Positions 1-6,318 of a stretch of DNA of 7,786 nucleotides are shown piece by piece. The notes below the pieces were generated by a model. It worked only from the letters and a program-made list of their open reading frames with translations, ran no database searches and was not told where the DNA came from. This stretch comes from Bacillota bacterium (GTDB lineage: Bacteria > Bacillota > Clostridia > Oscillospirales > Ruminococcaceae). Position numbers and translations under genes: made by a program. Numbering within the stretch: position 1 is the stretch's first letter; the number at the start of each line of letters is the position of its first letter. The DNA lies in assembly GCA_023456995.1 (NCBI GenBank), contig JAEWNU010000054.1, positions 1-7,786 of the forward strand. Direction: 5' to 3'.

Positions 1-560
1 ATATACTTTACCAGATAAGTTTGCTTAGCCGCCGCCAGCTGAATCAAACCCGACAGAGTAGCCCAAAACCAGAAAACTGTCTGAATGATTTGCCGTTCAG
101 ACTGATTTTTCCCAATGCCTTCTTGCCGAATAAATGCCGAAAGTGTCTGGTTAATCTGCTCACCCACTTCAAATATCTCTTTTTCTACTGGCAAATGCGC
201 TCCGTCTTCAAAGTCCACATTAATCTCGCTAAGCACTAATGTATAATAAAGTGGATATTGTTCCTGATATTGTACCAGCGCGCAACAGATCTTGTCGTAC
301 TTTTCTTTTGTCGTTCCCGGTTCAAAAACCGCGCTGCTCAAACATTCCTTCAGAAGCTTGATACTTTTGTGCACCAGAAAGCCGACAATTTCTTCTTTGT
401 TTGCAAAGTAGACATACAATGTCGCTTTGCTATAGCCCGCTTTTTTTGCAACGTCGTCCATTGTCGTGCCCTGAATACCCTTCTGGGCAAACAGCGCTTC
501 AGCCGCCGCCGCAATATGTTCTCGGTGTGCGCTTTCAGGCTCCTTCCTACGCCGCCCCAT
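1..560 (-). CDS. TetR-family transcriptional regulator (3' end beyond the left edge)
   Basis: The minus strand is open from the ATG at 560 to the window edge, giving 186 codons without a stop; the end of the protein lies outside. After a basic N-terminus (MGRRRKEP) comes a canonical TetR DNA-binding domain at about residues 14-62: helix 1 with EALFAQKGIQGTT, then the helix-turn-helix MDDVAKKAGYSKATLYVYFANKEEI, which matches the family signature closely. Residues 65-186 form an all-helical ligand-binding and dimerisation region ending in VFWFWATLSGLIQL, as in many clostridial TetR proteins; the ligand cannot be told. TetR proteins are usually 190-210 residues, so little is missing. The start is supported by AAGGGGG 9 nt upstream. 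The gene has its own promoter and a dyad operator just upstream, so it is probably autoregulated. It lies behind a terminator and is probably not part of the exopolysaccharide operon; its targets may lie beyond the left edge. Confidence 0.93.
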   Translation of the reverse strand, partial: MGRRRKEPESAHREHIAAAAEALFAQKGIQGTTMDDVAKKAGYSKATLYVYFANKEEIVGFLVHKSIKLLKECLSSAVFEPGTTKEKYDKICCALVQYQEQYPLYYTLVLSEINVDFEDGAHLPVEKEIFEVGEQINQTLSAFIRQEGIGKNQSERQIIQTVFWFWATLSGLIQLAAAKQTYLVKY

Positions 561-569
561 ACGGGCATT

Positions 570-576
570 CCCCCTT
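570..576 (-). promoter_or_regulatory. Ribosome binding site of the TetR gene
   Basis: AAGGGGG on the minus strand sits 9 nt before the ATG at 560. It decides the start against an out-of-frame ATG at 568, which lies only 1 nt from this motif and opens a 72-codon frame with no TetR features. The motif partly overlaps the proximal arm of the dyad at 574-618. Confidence 0.7.
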
Positions 577-618
577 GATAGAAATAATTAGACCGATAGT
601 TTAATTGATTCTATCAAG
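574..618. promoter_or_regulatory. Putative TetR autoregulatory operator: 45-bp nested dyad
   Basis: A perfect 10-bp inverted repeat (CTTGATAGAA at 574-583, TTCTATCAAG at 609-618) flanks an inner imperfect repeat (ATTAGAC at 587-593, GTTTAAT at 599-605). Both are centred on base 596; 17 of the 22 opposed pairs across the 45 bp are complementary. The distal arm overlaps the -10 box (608-613), so a bound repressor would block the promoter. Because transcription should start near 601, the distal arm is not transcribed, so this is a DNA-binding site rather than an RNA hairpin. That the adjacent TetR protein binds it is inferred from position and from how the family usually behaves. Confidence 0.65.
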
Positions 619-636
619 ATTTCAGTTTGGTGTCAA
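608..636 (-). promoter_or_regulatory. Sigma-A type promoter of the TetR gene
   Basis: On the minus strand a perfect -35 TTGACA (631-636) is followed after 17 bp by TAGAAT (608-613), which is one base from the -10 consensus. The predicted start is near 601, giving a leader of about 40 nt. It begins 33 nt beyond the operon terminator, so the TetR gene is a separate transcription unit. Confidence 0.8.
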
Positions 637-668
637 CCCAATATAACCCTTGCTTTCACCAAAACAAC

Positions 669-700
669 AGGGCGAATTACTTTATAAAGCAATTCGCCCT
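669..700 (-). terminator. Rho-independent terminator of the exopolysaccharide operon
   Basis: AGGGCGAATT and AATTCGCCCT form a perfect 10-bp stem (669-678 with 691-700). The intervening 12 bases can extend it through a G-U pair and CTTT/AAAG. On the minus strand it begins 25 nt after the stop codon of the degenerate GGDEF gene and is followed by GTTGTTTT, a short and imperfect U-tract. The stem is strong and well placed. The weak U-tract means some read-through is possible. Confidence 0.8.
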
Positions 701-725
701 GAATAATTGAAAAGGTAATAACACT

Positions 726-1577
726 CTAAACGTCATATTCCAGCTTTTTTTTGGCCTCTTCAAGCAGTTGAAACGGCGTATCAATTCTTTCAGAAAAGCG
801 CGTAGCGCCCGAACGCATCTCCAAATTGATCTTATGCTTACCAGAAGCACTGGTCAAATCCAGCATTTCAAGCCTTTTTCGCACACGATCAACCACAATA
901 TGCGTCGATTCCAGATCGGTAAAAAGCATTGTACCCCACATAAAGGGATTGCTATCCAGCATATAGAGTGCGTCTTCCTGTCGTAGCGACTGCAATATTT
1001 CCTTGGAAATCTGCTTAACCAACTGCATAAGGCCGTTTTGTCCCAGCATCTGCGTCAGCTCGCGCTGATAACGAAACTGCCAGACAATAACAACCAGACT
1101 CATTTGGTAGCGGCGCGAAATATTCATATACACGCCGCATTCCCGCTCGAAGCTTCTGATATTTTTAAGCTCTGTTTCTGGATCGACGCCTGAAAGACGT
1201 ACCAGCTGTTCCTTCATTTGTTCATTGTGTTTTTCTGCCTGTTTGGTTCGACCCGAGAACAGATACACGGCAGTGGTCATACAGGGGCTCCAGATAATCC
1301 AGAAATAAATGTCCGAAGAGATAGAAACGCCGCGGTGCGCCGCATAAACAATGACATAGGTTGCATAGCTGAAAATCATCACAATATTAAGCACCAACCC
1401 AATGGGTAAGGTTGAAAAATAGGTGATGATAACGGTAGCCATAACCGCCGCAAGTATAATCATGTTTTTCTGGAAGCTATCCTGGGTGCCGGACATAAAC
1501 AGAATACAGATAAACATAAGCAGCAACATGCAAAGAAATGCCAGATCCGCGAATAGAAAATTCCTGTTTTGTTTCAT
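726..1577 (-). CDS. Membrane c-di-GMP receptor with degenerate GGDEF domain (YdaK/PssE-like)
   Basis: This 283-residue protein has four predicted membrane helices (about 7-28, 38-56, 58-80, 88-108), a charged linker likely to be helical or coiled coil (109-130), and a cytoplasmic GGDEF-family domain (131-283). The domain opens with DPETELKN at 132-139, a decayed form of the usual DxLTGLxN. The signature GGDEF is replaced by DSNPF (208-212), so the cyclase active site is lost. An RxxD motif (R199-Q-E-D202) lies exactly where the inhibitory c-di-GMP-binding I-site sits, six residues before the first signature position. This combination fits a c-di-GMP receptor rather than an enzyme, as for YdaK of B. 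subtilis and PssE of Listeria. It would switch on the glycosyltransferase of the operon. The ATG overlaps the BcsB-like stop (ATGA), with GGGGG 5 nt upstream. It is the last gene before the terminator. c-di-GMP binding is predicted, not shown. Confidence 0.88.
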   Translation of the reverse strand: MKQNRNFLFADLAFLCMLLLMFICILFMSGTQDSFQKNMIILAAVMATVIITYFSTLPIGLVLNIVMIFSYATYVIVYAAHRGVSISSDIYFWIIWSPCMTTAVYLFSGRTKQAEKHNEQMKEQLVRLSGVDPETELKNIRSFERECGVYMNISRRYQMSLVVIVWQFRYQRELTQMLGQNGLMQLVKQISKEILQSLRQEDALYMLDSNPFMWGTMLFTDLESTHIVVDRVRKRLEMLDLTSASGKHKINLEMRSGATRFSERIDTPFQLLEEAKKKLEYDV

Positions 1578-3736
1578 GACTGCCCCCGCCTTCCGTATTT
1601 TCTAATCAGCATCACCGCAGATATCACAATTAACAACAGTGCTAGTCCCACTACAAGCACAAGCTCATGAATATCCTCGCGGGTAGCCAGCTGCTCGATC
1701 AGCGATTCGCGCTTGGCATTATCCGCCTTAAACCGGAATGGGAAAACATCTGCATCATCAGCGACGTAACCGTCACCATAGAGCTTCCAGAGATTATCAG
1801 TCAAGCCAATATACTTCACGCCGCGCAACATCGCGTTGTCGCTGACGCCAGTTACCACCATCAACGCACGCTTCTGCTCGCTGTAGGGCGAATTGAGCAA
1901 CTGCACCGTACCAAGAATGGTGCCGTAGTTGGGGTCTATCGTCATTTTCTCGTTGGAGCGAATTGTTGTTCCCTGCGGGCTGAATTGGAAGAACATCATA
2001 TTGTTGATCTGCTGGACAATCAGATTTTTTTCAAGCCGCCCGATGGCAATGACGTTTGACTGCTTTAAATCACCAACATCGGACATATAAGCCACCCGCA
2101 GCACCCCGGTATTATCCTTTAAAAGCTGGCCAAAGGTCAGGGTTATCTGGCGCAGCGCTTCAAAATCAGCTGTGCCGGGCGAGTCGGGCAACACCACAAC
2201 AACATTGTTGAAGCGGCCGTCCTTAACAAACGGGCCAGGATATCCTTCAAAAATAATGCCATCAAAATCGACCGGTACTAGTTTTAGCATACTTTCGTTG
2301 GTAACATAAGCCCATGGCTGCTGTCCCTGATTGAGCGTACACCATGCATCCTGCATTTCAAGATCGAACGATACACGCACTGAAAAGTTACCGTTGACCA
2401 TCAAGTCAGCCGGAATATCCAGACGGACAGCGTCACCCTGCGCCTTTTCTTTTTCGAGTTTCTTGCTGCCAATAGGCTTATCGTTGACATAGACCGTGAC
2501 CAATGAGCGGTTAAAATCCAGATTTTCTGAATACCGCATTGAAAGGCTAATCTGGCTCGAGCTTGAAAGCATCCGATTAGCCGGAAGATCCAGATAGTAT
2601 GAGATGCTTTGACGGAACAGTCCGTCCACATAACTGCCCGATTCGGTCAGCTGGCGGTACTGCATAATTTCGGCTTTTTGCATCAGCATGTTCTCATCCG
2701 CTGTCACCCGCCGCCATGGTGTATGTGCCTGAGTCATATAGCCGGCATTTTCAAGTAGCGTGCCAGCATTAACCAAGGCTTGGTCATTGTTGCCCGTAAT
2801 TAAAAGAACATTGCCGCCCTTATCACTTTTTAAAAGTACCATGATCGCGTCCTGCTCTGCCGCCTGTCTCTGTTCGCCGGAGAGCCGTTCTTTAACGCCG
2901 GACATGAGGACATCATATCTGCTAATAAAAACGCGATACTTCCCCGAAAAAAGCGTTCTTTCATCCGGTAGGCTTTTTAGCGCGATATTCTCATATGCCA
3001 TTTTAGCCTGACCCGACAGCCCCGCAAGCGCCAGTGTGGCGGCAGTTAGTTCAATATCGGTAGCACCATCGCGCACCAGCACCGCGCTTTGCCGATTTTC
3101 AAGCGCATCAATGCTGGTAAACTGCTCATAACAATCGGCCAGCGTATTGCAAGGCTGGTTCGGGAAATAGCTGATAGAAAAGGTGGAATCGCCAAAAATC
3201 TGAAGCCAATTGGCCAGCGAAACATCGTCTACACAAGGCAATCTGTCCTGTGTGCGTATATATGCTTCTATTGTCAGCTCATTCTGGCCCGCCTTAATCT
3301 GCTCAACTGGAATCGGTATCAAAAGCTCCTGCGTTCTTCCATTTGAGCTCGGTGTTGGCCGAACTGAAAAAAACATAGTGTTATTGAGCGTGAAGGTGAG
3401 GCTGGATACCGTGTTGTCAGCCAGCTGGGACACATCGTAGTGCAGCTTCAGCGTGGCGCCACGAATATCCCATTCACCCGCTTGAAAATATCTGACCGTC
3501 TGAGAAAACAGGCCGGTTAAACTCTGATCGCTTTCAAATGATTCTTCATGAATATAAGGTGCATTTCCCTGGCCGACCAGATTCTGATCGGTTTGGGACA
3601 AAACCGTACTTTGCACCACTGAACCGTCTGTTACAGCTTCTGGCTCGGCAGCATTAAGGGGTAAAAAGCTGCTCATTTGCCCCCAGAAGAAAAGAAATAA
3701 AAAAGCAGCAGCCCATCCTCTTTTTTTGGTTTCCAA
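1574..3736 (-). CDS. BcsB-like extracytoplasmic subunit of exopolysaccharide synthase (YdaN-like)
   Basis: This 720-residue protein has an N-terminal signal sequence (KKRGW then a hydrophobic stretch, about residues 4-30), a large extracytoplasmic part, and one C-terminal membrane helix (about 692-712) followed by KYGRRGQS. The layout is that of BcsB of cellulose synthase: beta-rich carbohydrate-binding modules alternating with flavodoxin-like domains, and a tail anchor that packs against the synthase. A first module (about 75-192) ends with the family-typical RLPCVDDVSLANWLQI and then a second cysteine at 196. A second module (about 370-490) ends with DAWCTLNQGQQPWAYVTNES, the equivalent segment. 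Role: binds the synthase and guides the nascent polysaccharide outside the membrane. The start is TTG at 3736 with GGAGGG 6 nt upstream, 13 nt after the glycosyltransferase stop, and the signal sequence begins right there. Its stop overlaps the next gene. Assignment rests on architecture and motifs; which sugar it binds is unknown. Confidence 0.88.
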   Translation of the reverse strand: METKKRGWAAAFLFLFFWGQMSSFLPLNAAEPEAVTDGSVVQSTVLSQTDQNLVGQGNAPYIHEESFESDQSLTGLFSQTVRYFQAGEWDIRGATLKLHYDVSQLADNTVSSLTFTLNNTMFFSVRPTPSSNGRTQELLIPIPVEQIKAGQNELTIEAYIRTQDRLPCVDDVSLANWLQIFGDSTFSISYFPNQPCNTLADCYEQFTSIDALENRQSAVLVRDGATDIELTAATLALAGLSGQAKMAYENIALKSLPDERTLFSGKYRVFISRYDVLMSGVKERLSGEQRQAAEQDAIMVLLKSDKGGNVLLITGNNDQALVNAGTLLENAGYMTQAHTPWRRVTADENMLMQKAEIMQYRQLTESGSYVDGLFRQSISYYLDLPANRMLSSSSQISLSMRYSENLDFNRSLVTVYVNDKPIGSKKLEKEKAQGDAVRLDIPADLMVNGNFSVRVSFDLEMQDAWCTLNQGQQPWAYVTNESMLKLVPVDFDGIIFEGYPGPFVKDGRFNNVVVVLPDSPGTADFEALRQITLTFGQLLKDNTGVLRVAYMSDVGDLKQSNVIAIGRLEKNLIVQQINNMMFFQFSPQGTTIRSNEKMTIDPNYGTILGTVQLLNSPYSEQKRALMVVTGVSDNAMLRGVKYIGLTDNLWKLYGDGYVADDADVFPFRFKADNAKRESLIEQLATREDIHELVLVVGLALLLIVISAVMLIRKYGRRGQS

Positions 3737-3742
3737 GATATG

Positions 3743-3748
3743 CCCTCC
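3743..3748 (-). promoter_or_regulatory. Ribosome binding site fixing the TTG start of the BcsB-like gene
   Basis: GGAGGG on the minus strand ends 6 nt before the TTG at 3736. It sits inside the 13-nt gap after the glycosyltransferase stop codon, so it serves only this gene. Confidence 0.75.
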
Positions 3749-3749
3749 A

Positions 3750-5000
3750 TCATTTAAAGCGTTCTGTTTTATACCATGTTGTCTCTTTACGAAGGATACG
3801 ATCTTTTAGATACTGGATTAGGCCATATACCGCAACGACCATCCACATCTTAGCATACGTAAAATACATTAACCCAATAATCAAAATATTTGAGGCATGC
3901 ATCTCACCCTTTTCAGTTGTAACAGTCACATAGGTTCCTAAGATAAACATCACGACGGCGAGCGCCCAAAGCAGGTTACTAAAACCAGCCAGTGTCATAT
4001 GCGCCCAGCCGCTTGCGTTGAGCAAAAATACGCTGTCTGAAATGACAAGCGAAGACAGCAGCAGAAAATAAATTGACAGAAAATATAGAATGTCAAAGCG
4101 TACCTGGCCCGCCCTACGGTCAAACAGCATCGGCAAATTCTTGAGCAGCACATAGATATTGCCCTTGACCCAACGGGTTCTCTGCCGAAACCAAACCTTC
4201 ATGGTCTGGGGCTCCTGCTCCCATGTGACGGCCTGTGGCAAAAACTTGATGCGATACCCCATCAAATAGACACGAAAGCTGATTTCAGTGTCCTCTGCGA
4301 TGGCATGGATATCCCATCCGCCCATCTCCTCGAGAATTTTGCGCCGGATAATAAAGTTTGTCCCCGGTATGGTGCATAATTTTAAAAGCTTCCATCGTCC
4401 AGCCTGTGCCATCCATTGAAATGAAAGTGTCTCAATATTGATAAAGCGGGTGAGTAGCGTTGCGTTTTTATTTCGTGTGCGAAACTTCCCGATGACGGCA
4501 CCAAGCGTGCTATCGGCACAGATTTCAGAGACCAGCAACCGCAGCGCATTGGGCTCAGGCGTATTGTCGGCATCATAGATCACAATATGTTCACCGGTAC
4601 AGTGAGCAAACCCAATGTTGAGCGCATTGGACTTGCCTTTGCCGCCGGTTACGCTGTCGGTGTTAATAATTTTCAGGTTGCGCCCAGGGTTTTTCTGCTG
4701 AATCTCTGCCAGCAGCTGTGCGCTATTGTCAGAGGAGTTGTCGTTGATGACTATAATTTCATACCGATTATGTGGATAGTTAAACGCCAGCAGGGATAAC
4801 ACGGTCTGCACAATGACAATACCCTCGTTGTGCGCCGGAACCATAATAGAAACCATAGGAAATTCATCTGGAACAGGCGGGACATAGCCCGTGGACTCAA
4901 GATAATACATGTAGCCGCTCACGATTAAAAGCACATTGATCAGCAGCAGCGACCAAATGCAAAAAAGGGATGCCAGCATCAAGATGTCAATAACGTTCAC
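3750..5000 (-). CDS. Processive family 2 glycosyltransferase, exopolysaccharide synthase (YdaM/PssC-like)
   Basis: From the GTG at 5000 the protein is 416 residues. It has an N-terminal membrane helix (about 4-29), a cytoplasmic GT-A domain (about 48-285) and three or four C-terminal helices (about 302-398). All motifs of processive beta-glycosyltransferases are visible: VPAHNEG (54-60), IVINDNSSD with D87, DAD (143-145) for the metal and UDP-sugar, IPGTNF (211-216), AEDTE (235-239) with the candidate base D237, and QRTRW (273-277), which holds the acceptor. It should polymerise a UDP-sugar and export the chain. VTVTTEKG (358-365) may be the gating-loop equivalent. The C-terminus ends at TTWYKTERFK with no PilZ domain, unlike BcsA, so c-di-GMP control must come from elsewhere, presumably the degenerate GGDEF protein. 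The frame opens earlier, at 5060, but that start would overlap the previous gene by 47 nt; GGGGG 7 nt before the GTG favours 5000. The sugar specificity cannot be read. Confidence 0.93.
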   Translation of the reverse strand: MNVIDILMLASLFCIWSLLLINVLLIVSGYMYYLESTGYVPPVPDEFPMVSIMVPAHNEGIVIVQTVLSLLAFNYPHNRYEIIVINDNSSDNSAQLLAEIQQKNPGRNLKIINTDSVTGGKGKSNALNIGFAHCTGEHIVIYDADNTPEPNALRLLVSEICADSTLGAVIGKFRTRNKNATLLTRFINIETLSFQWMAQAGRWKLLKLCTIPGTNFIIRRKILEEMGGWDIHAIAEDTEISFRVYLMGYRIKFLPQAVTWEQEPQTMKVWFRQRTRWVKGNIYVLLKNLPMLFDRRAGQVRFDILYFLSIYFLLLSSLVISDSVFLLNASGWAHMTLAGFSNLLWALAVVMFILGTYVTVTTEKGEMHASNILIIGLMYFTYAKMWMVVAVYGLIQYLKDRILRKETTWYKTERFK

Positions 5001-5007
5001 GTCTAAT

Positions 5008-5012
5008 CCCCC
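5008..5012 (-). promoter_or_regulatory. Ribosome binding site fixing the GTG start of the glycosyltransferase
   Basis: GGGGG on the minus strand ends 7 nt before the GTG at 5000. It lies in the 13-nt gap after the TAG stop (5014-5016) of the DUF2334 gene. It supports the short start over the ATG at 5060, which lies inside the upstream coding region. Confidence 0.6.
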
Positions 5013-5013
5013 A

Positions 5014-6318
5014 CTATCTCCTGTAAAACATTTGTCGATAAAGACTGCGCCCCAGCACAATCAATACCAGAAACACCGCGACGCTCACGCCCACAATTAT
5101 CAACAAAATACGGTTTGCACCGGAGAAAAATCCACTTAATGTCGCCAACATGCCCTCTCGGTATACATAGGCTGCGTCAATCGCCTTCTCTTCATACTGA
5201 AGAACCTCCAACTGTGGAAAATTCGATTGATAATTTGAAATAGAAAGCCATGCTTCGTTTAGCTGCTCCACAGTATCTAAAAGCGTCCTCTCGTCTTTAA
5301 ACAGAGAAAAGCGAATCATCGTATCAATCGGCAAACTCCCGAAGTTCAGCCGAGCATGGGAGATGTCTTGAATTTCTTCAAAGGTAACGGTTAGCATTGG
5401 GAAATCCATATCGAACAGCGAAATGCCTTCCTCGGCAAAAGCGGCCTTGGCCCGCGCAAGCTTATCAGCAAGCGGCTCGCGCTCCGATTCGTACTGCCGT
5501 ACAATGGGGTCGTGCAAAACGAGGGTCCCGCCCTTGGCCTGAACATAGCGAAGCGCCTGTGTAAAGCGCTTAAAAGCAGGGTAATCGAGATTGTCATAAA
5601 CCGGCATCACTCTGACAATAAAGGGAATGCCGCTTTGGGCAAAGTGGTCAGCAGTTTGATGCAACATGTCGAGATCTGAAAAGGGATATATCTCATCAAG
5701 CAGCACATACATAGCCCCGTTGGCCAAAGCCGCGCTGCCAAAATATTGCCGGAGCAACCCTCCAAGCATGATATAGTTGAGCCCCTCCTGCTGATACCAC
5801 GGCACATAAACCACGTTTGAAAGAATAACCGCAAAGGGGAAACTATCCCCTGAGCTAAGCACTATACTGCCGTAGCGCTGGCTGTATTCTGGTTGCTGTG
5901 CAAAAGAGGCGGCCTTGATAAACTGATACTGGCTATGGTCATCCAACTGAATGGTAACACCCATATTTTCAAGCTTGAGTGTCGTCAGACCGTCAATCGG
6001 GCCGACAGTTTCGCCAAGACAAACGGTTGGTATTCCGGCGGCTGTGGCATCGAGATAAGGCTGATTCGCCGTGGTAACAACATAACTGTAGCGTGCAGGC
6101 AGGTCGGCGGTATAAGCCGCTTCCGAAACCGAATCCACCGTTTTACCACAGGCGCGAATCAGTGCTTCAACTGCTGCCCGTCCTTTTTTTTCATCGCAAA
6201 CAAGCAGCACCTGCGCTGTTTGCGGCTGGGCATCCTGCCCTAAGTCCGCGATTGCGCCGACCGTTAATAGCAACAAAGCCGCCAGCAAAAACGTGGCGGT
6301 GCGTATAAAACGTCTCAA
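5014..6318 (-). CDS. DUF2334 polysaccharide-deacetylase-like membrane-anchored protein (YdaL-like)
   Basis: This 434-residue protein has a signal sequence (about 1-24), an N-terminal alpha/beta segment starting at AQVLLVCDE (35-43), a DUF2334 domain (about 200-340) and a C-terminal membrane helix (about 403-424) ending in RSLYRQMFYRR. Signature segments are YVLLDEIYPFSDLDML (204-219), GIPFIVRVMPVYDN (230-243) and AKGGTLVLHDPIV (261-273). DUF2334 belongs to the NodB-like deacetylase superfamily, where an acidic pair and a His-x3-His bind the metal. Here the usual Glu-Asp pair reads D208-E209 and the usual HGYTH reads HDPIV (269-273), so the second histidine is missing and activity is doubtful. 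It would sit outside the membrane beside the nascent polymer, as a modifying or structural subunit. The start is TTG at 6318, overlapping the previous stop (TTGA), with AAAGGGGGAGG just upstream. Because the signal sequence begins there, no later start fits. Family is fairly sure; activity is uncertain. Confidence 0.87.
   Translation of the reverse strand: MRRFIRTATFLLAALLLLTVGAIADLGQDAQPQTAQVLLVCDEKKGRAAVEALIRACGKTVDSVSEAAYTADLPARYSYVVTTANQPYLDATAAGIPTVCLGETVGPIDGLTTLKLENMGVTIQLDDHSQYQFIKAASFAQQPEYSQRYGSIVLSSGDSFPFAVILSNVVYVPWYQQEGLNYIMLGGLLRQYFGSAALANGAMYVLLDEIYPFSDLDMLHQTADHFAQSGIPFIVRVMPVYDNLDYPAFKRFTQALRYVQAKGGTLVLHDPIVRQYESEREPLADKLARAKAAFAEEGISLFDMDFPMLTVTFEEIQDISHARLNFGSLPIDTMIRFSLFKDERTLLDTVEQLNEAWLSISNYQSNFPQLEVLQYEEKAIDAAYVYREGMLATLSGFFSGANRILLIIVGVSVAVFLVLIVLGRSLYRQMFYRR

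Noticed and set aside
1..560. TetR protein as regulator of the exopolysaccharide operon
   Set aside because: It is downstream of the operon terminator, co-directional, and has its own promoter and operator. Nothing in the window links it to the operon, whose promoter is not visible.
258..578. 106-codon plus-strand frame and a 72-codon minus-strand frame (350-568)
   Set aside because: Both overlap the TetR helix-turn-helix coding region in other frames; only the frame starting at 560 gives the TetR signature.
726..1577. Active diguanylate cyclase
   Set aside because: The GGDEF signature is DSNPF, lacking the glycines and acidic residues needed for GTP and metal binding.
1667..2059. 130-codon open frame on the plus strand
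   Set aside because: It lies wholly antisense to the BcsB-like gene, has no ribosome binding site, and its translation shows no recognisable domain; a shadow frame.
1574..5000. Calling the GT2 and BcsB-like pair a cellulose synthase (BcsA/BcsB)
   Set aside because: The GT2 lacks PilZ, and the neighbours (DUF2334, degenerate GGDEF, GH8-like lipoprotein) match the Yda/Pss type, for which the known Listeria product is not cellulose.
5001..5060. Upstream ATG start at 5060 for the glycosyltransferase
   Set aside because: It would overlap the DUF2334 gene by 47 nt and add 20 residues (MCWGAVFIDK...) in front of the first membrane helix. The GTG at 5000 has a GGGGG ribosome binding site and a 13-nt gap after the previous stop.
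5836..5850. GGGG-AAACTAT-CCCC hairpin as a terminator or regulatory structure
   Set aside because: The stem is only 4 bp, inside the DUF2334 coding region, with no U-tract; part of codons for GDSFPF.
6184..6191. Eight-A coding-strand tracts in the DUF2334 gene (6184-6191) and near the end of the GGDEF gene (745-752) as programmed slippage sites
   Set aside because: They encode ordinary Lys-rich stretches (DEKKGR, EAKKKLE) in intact frames, with no downstream structure or alternative product of interest.
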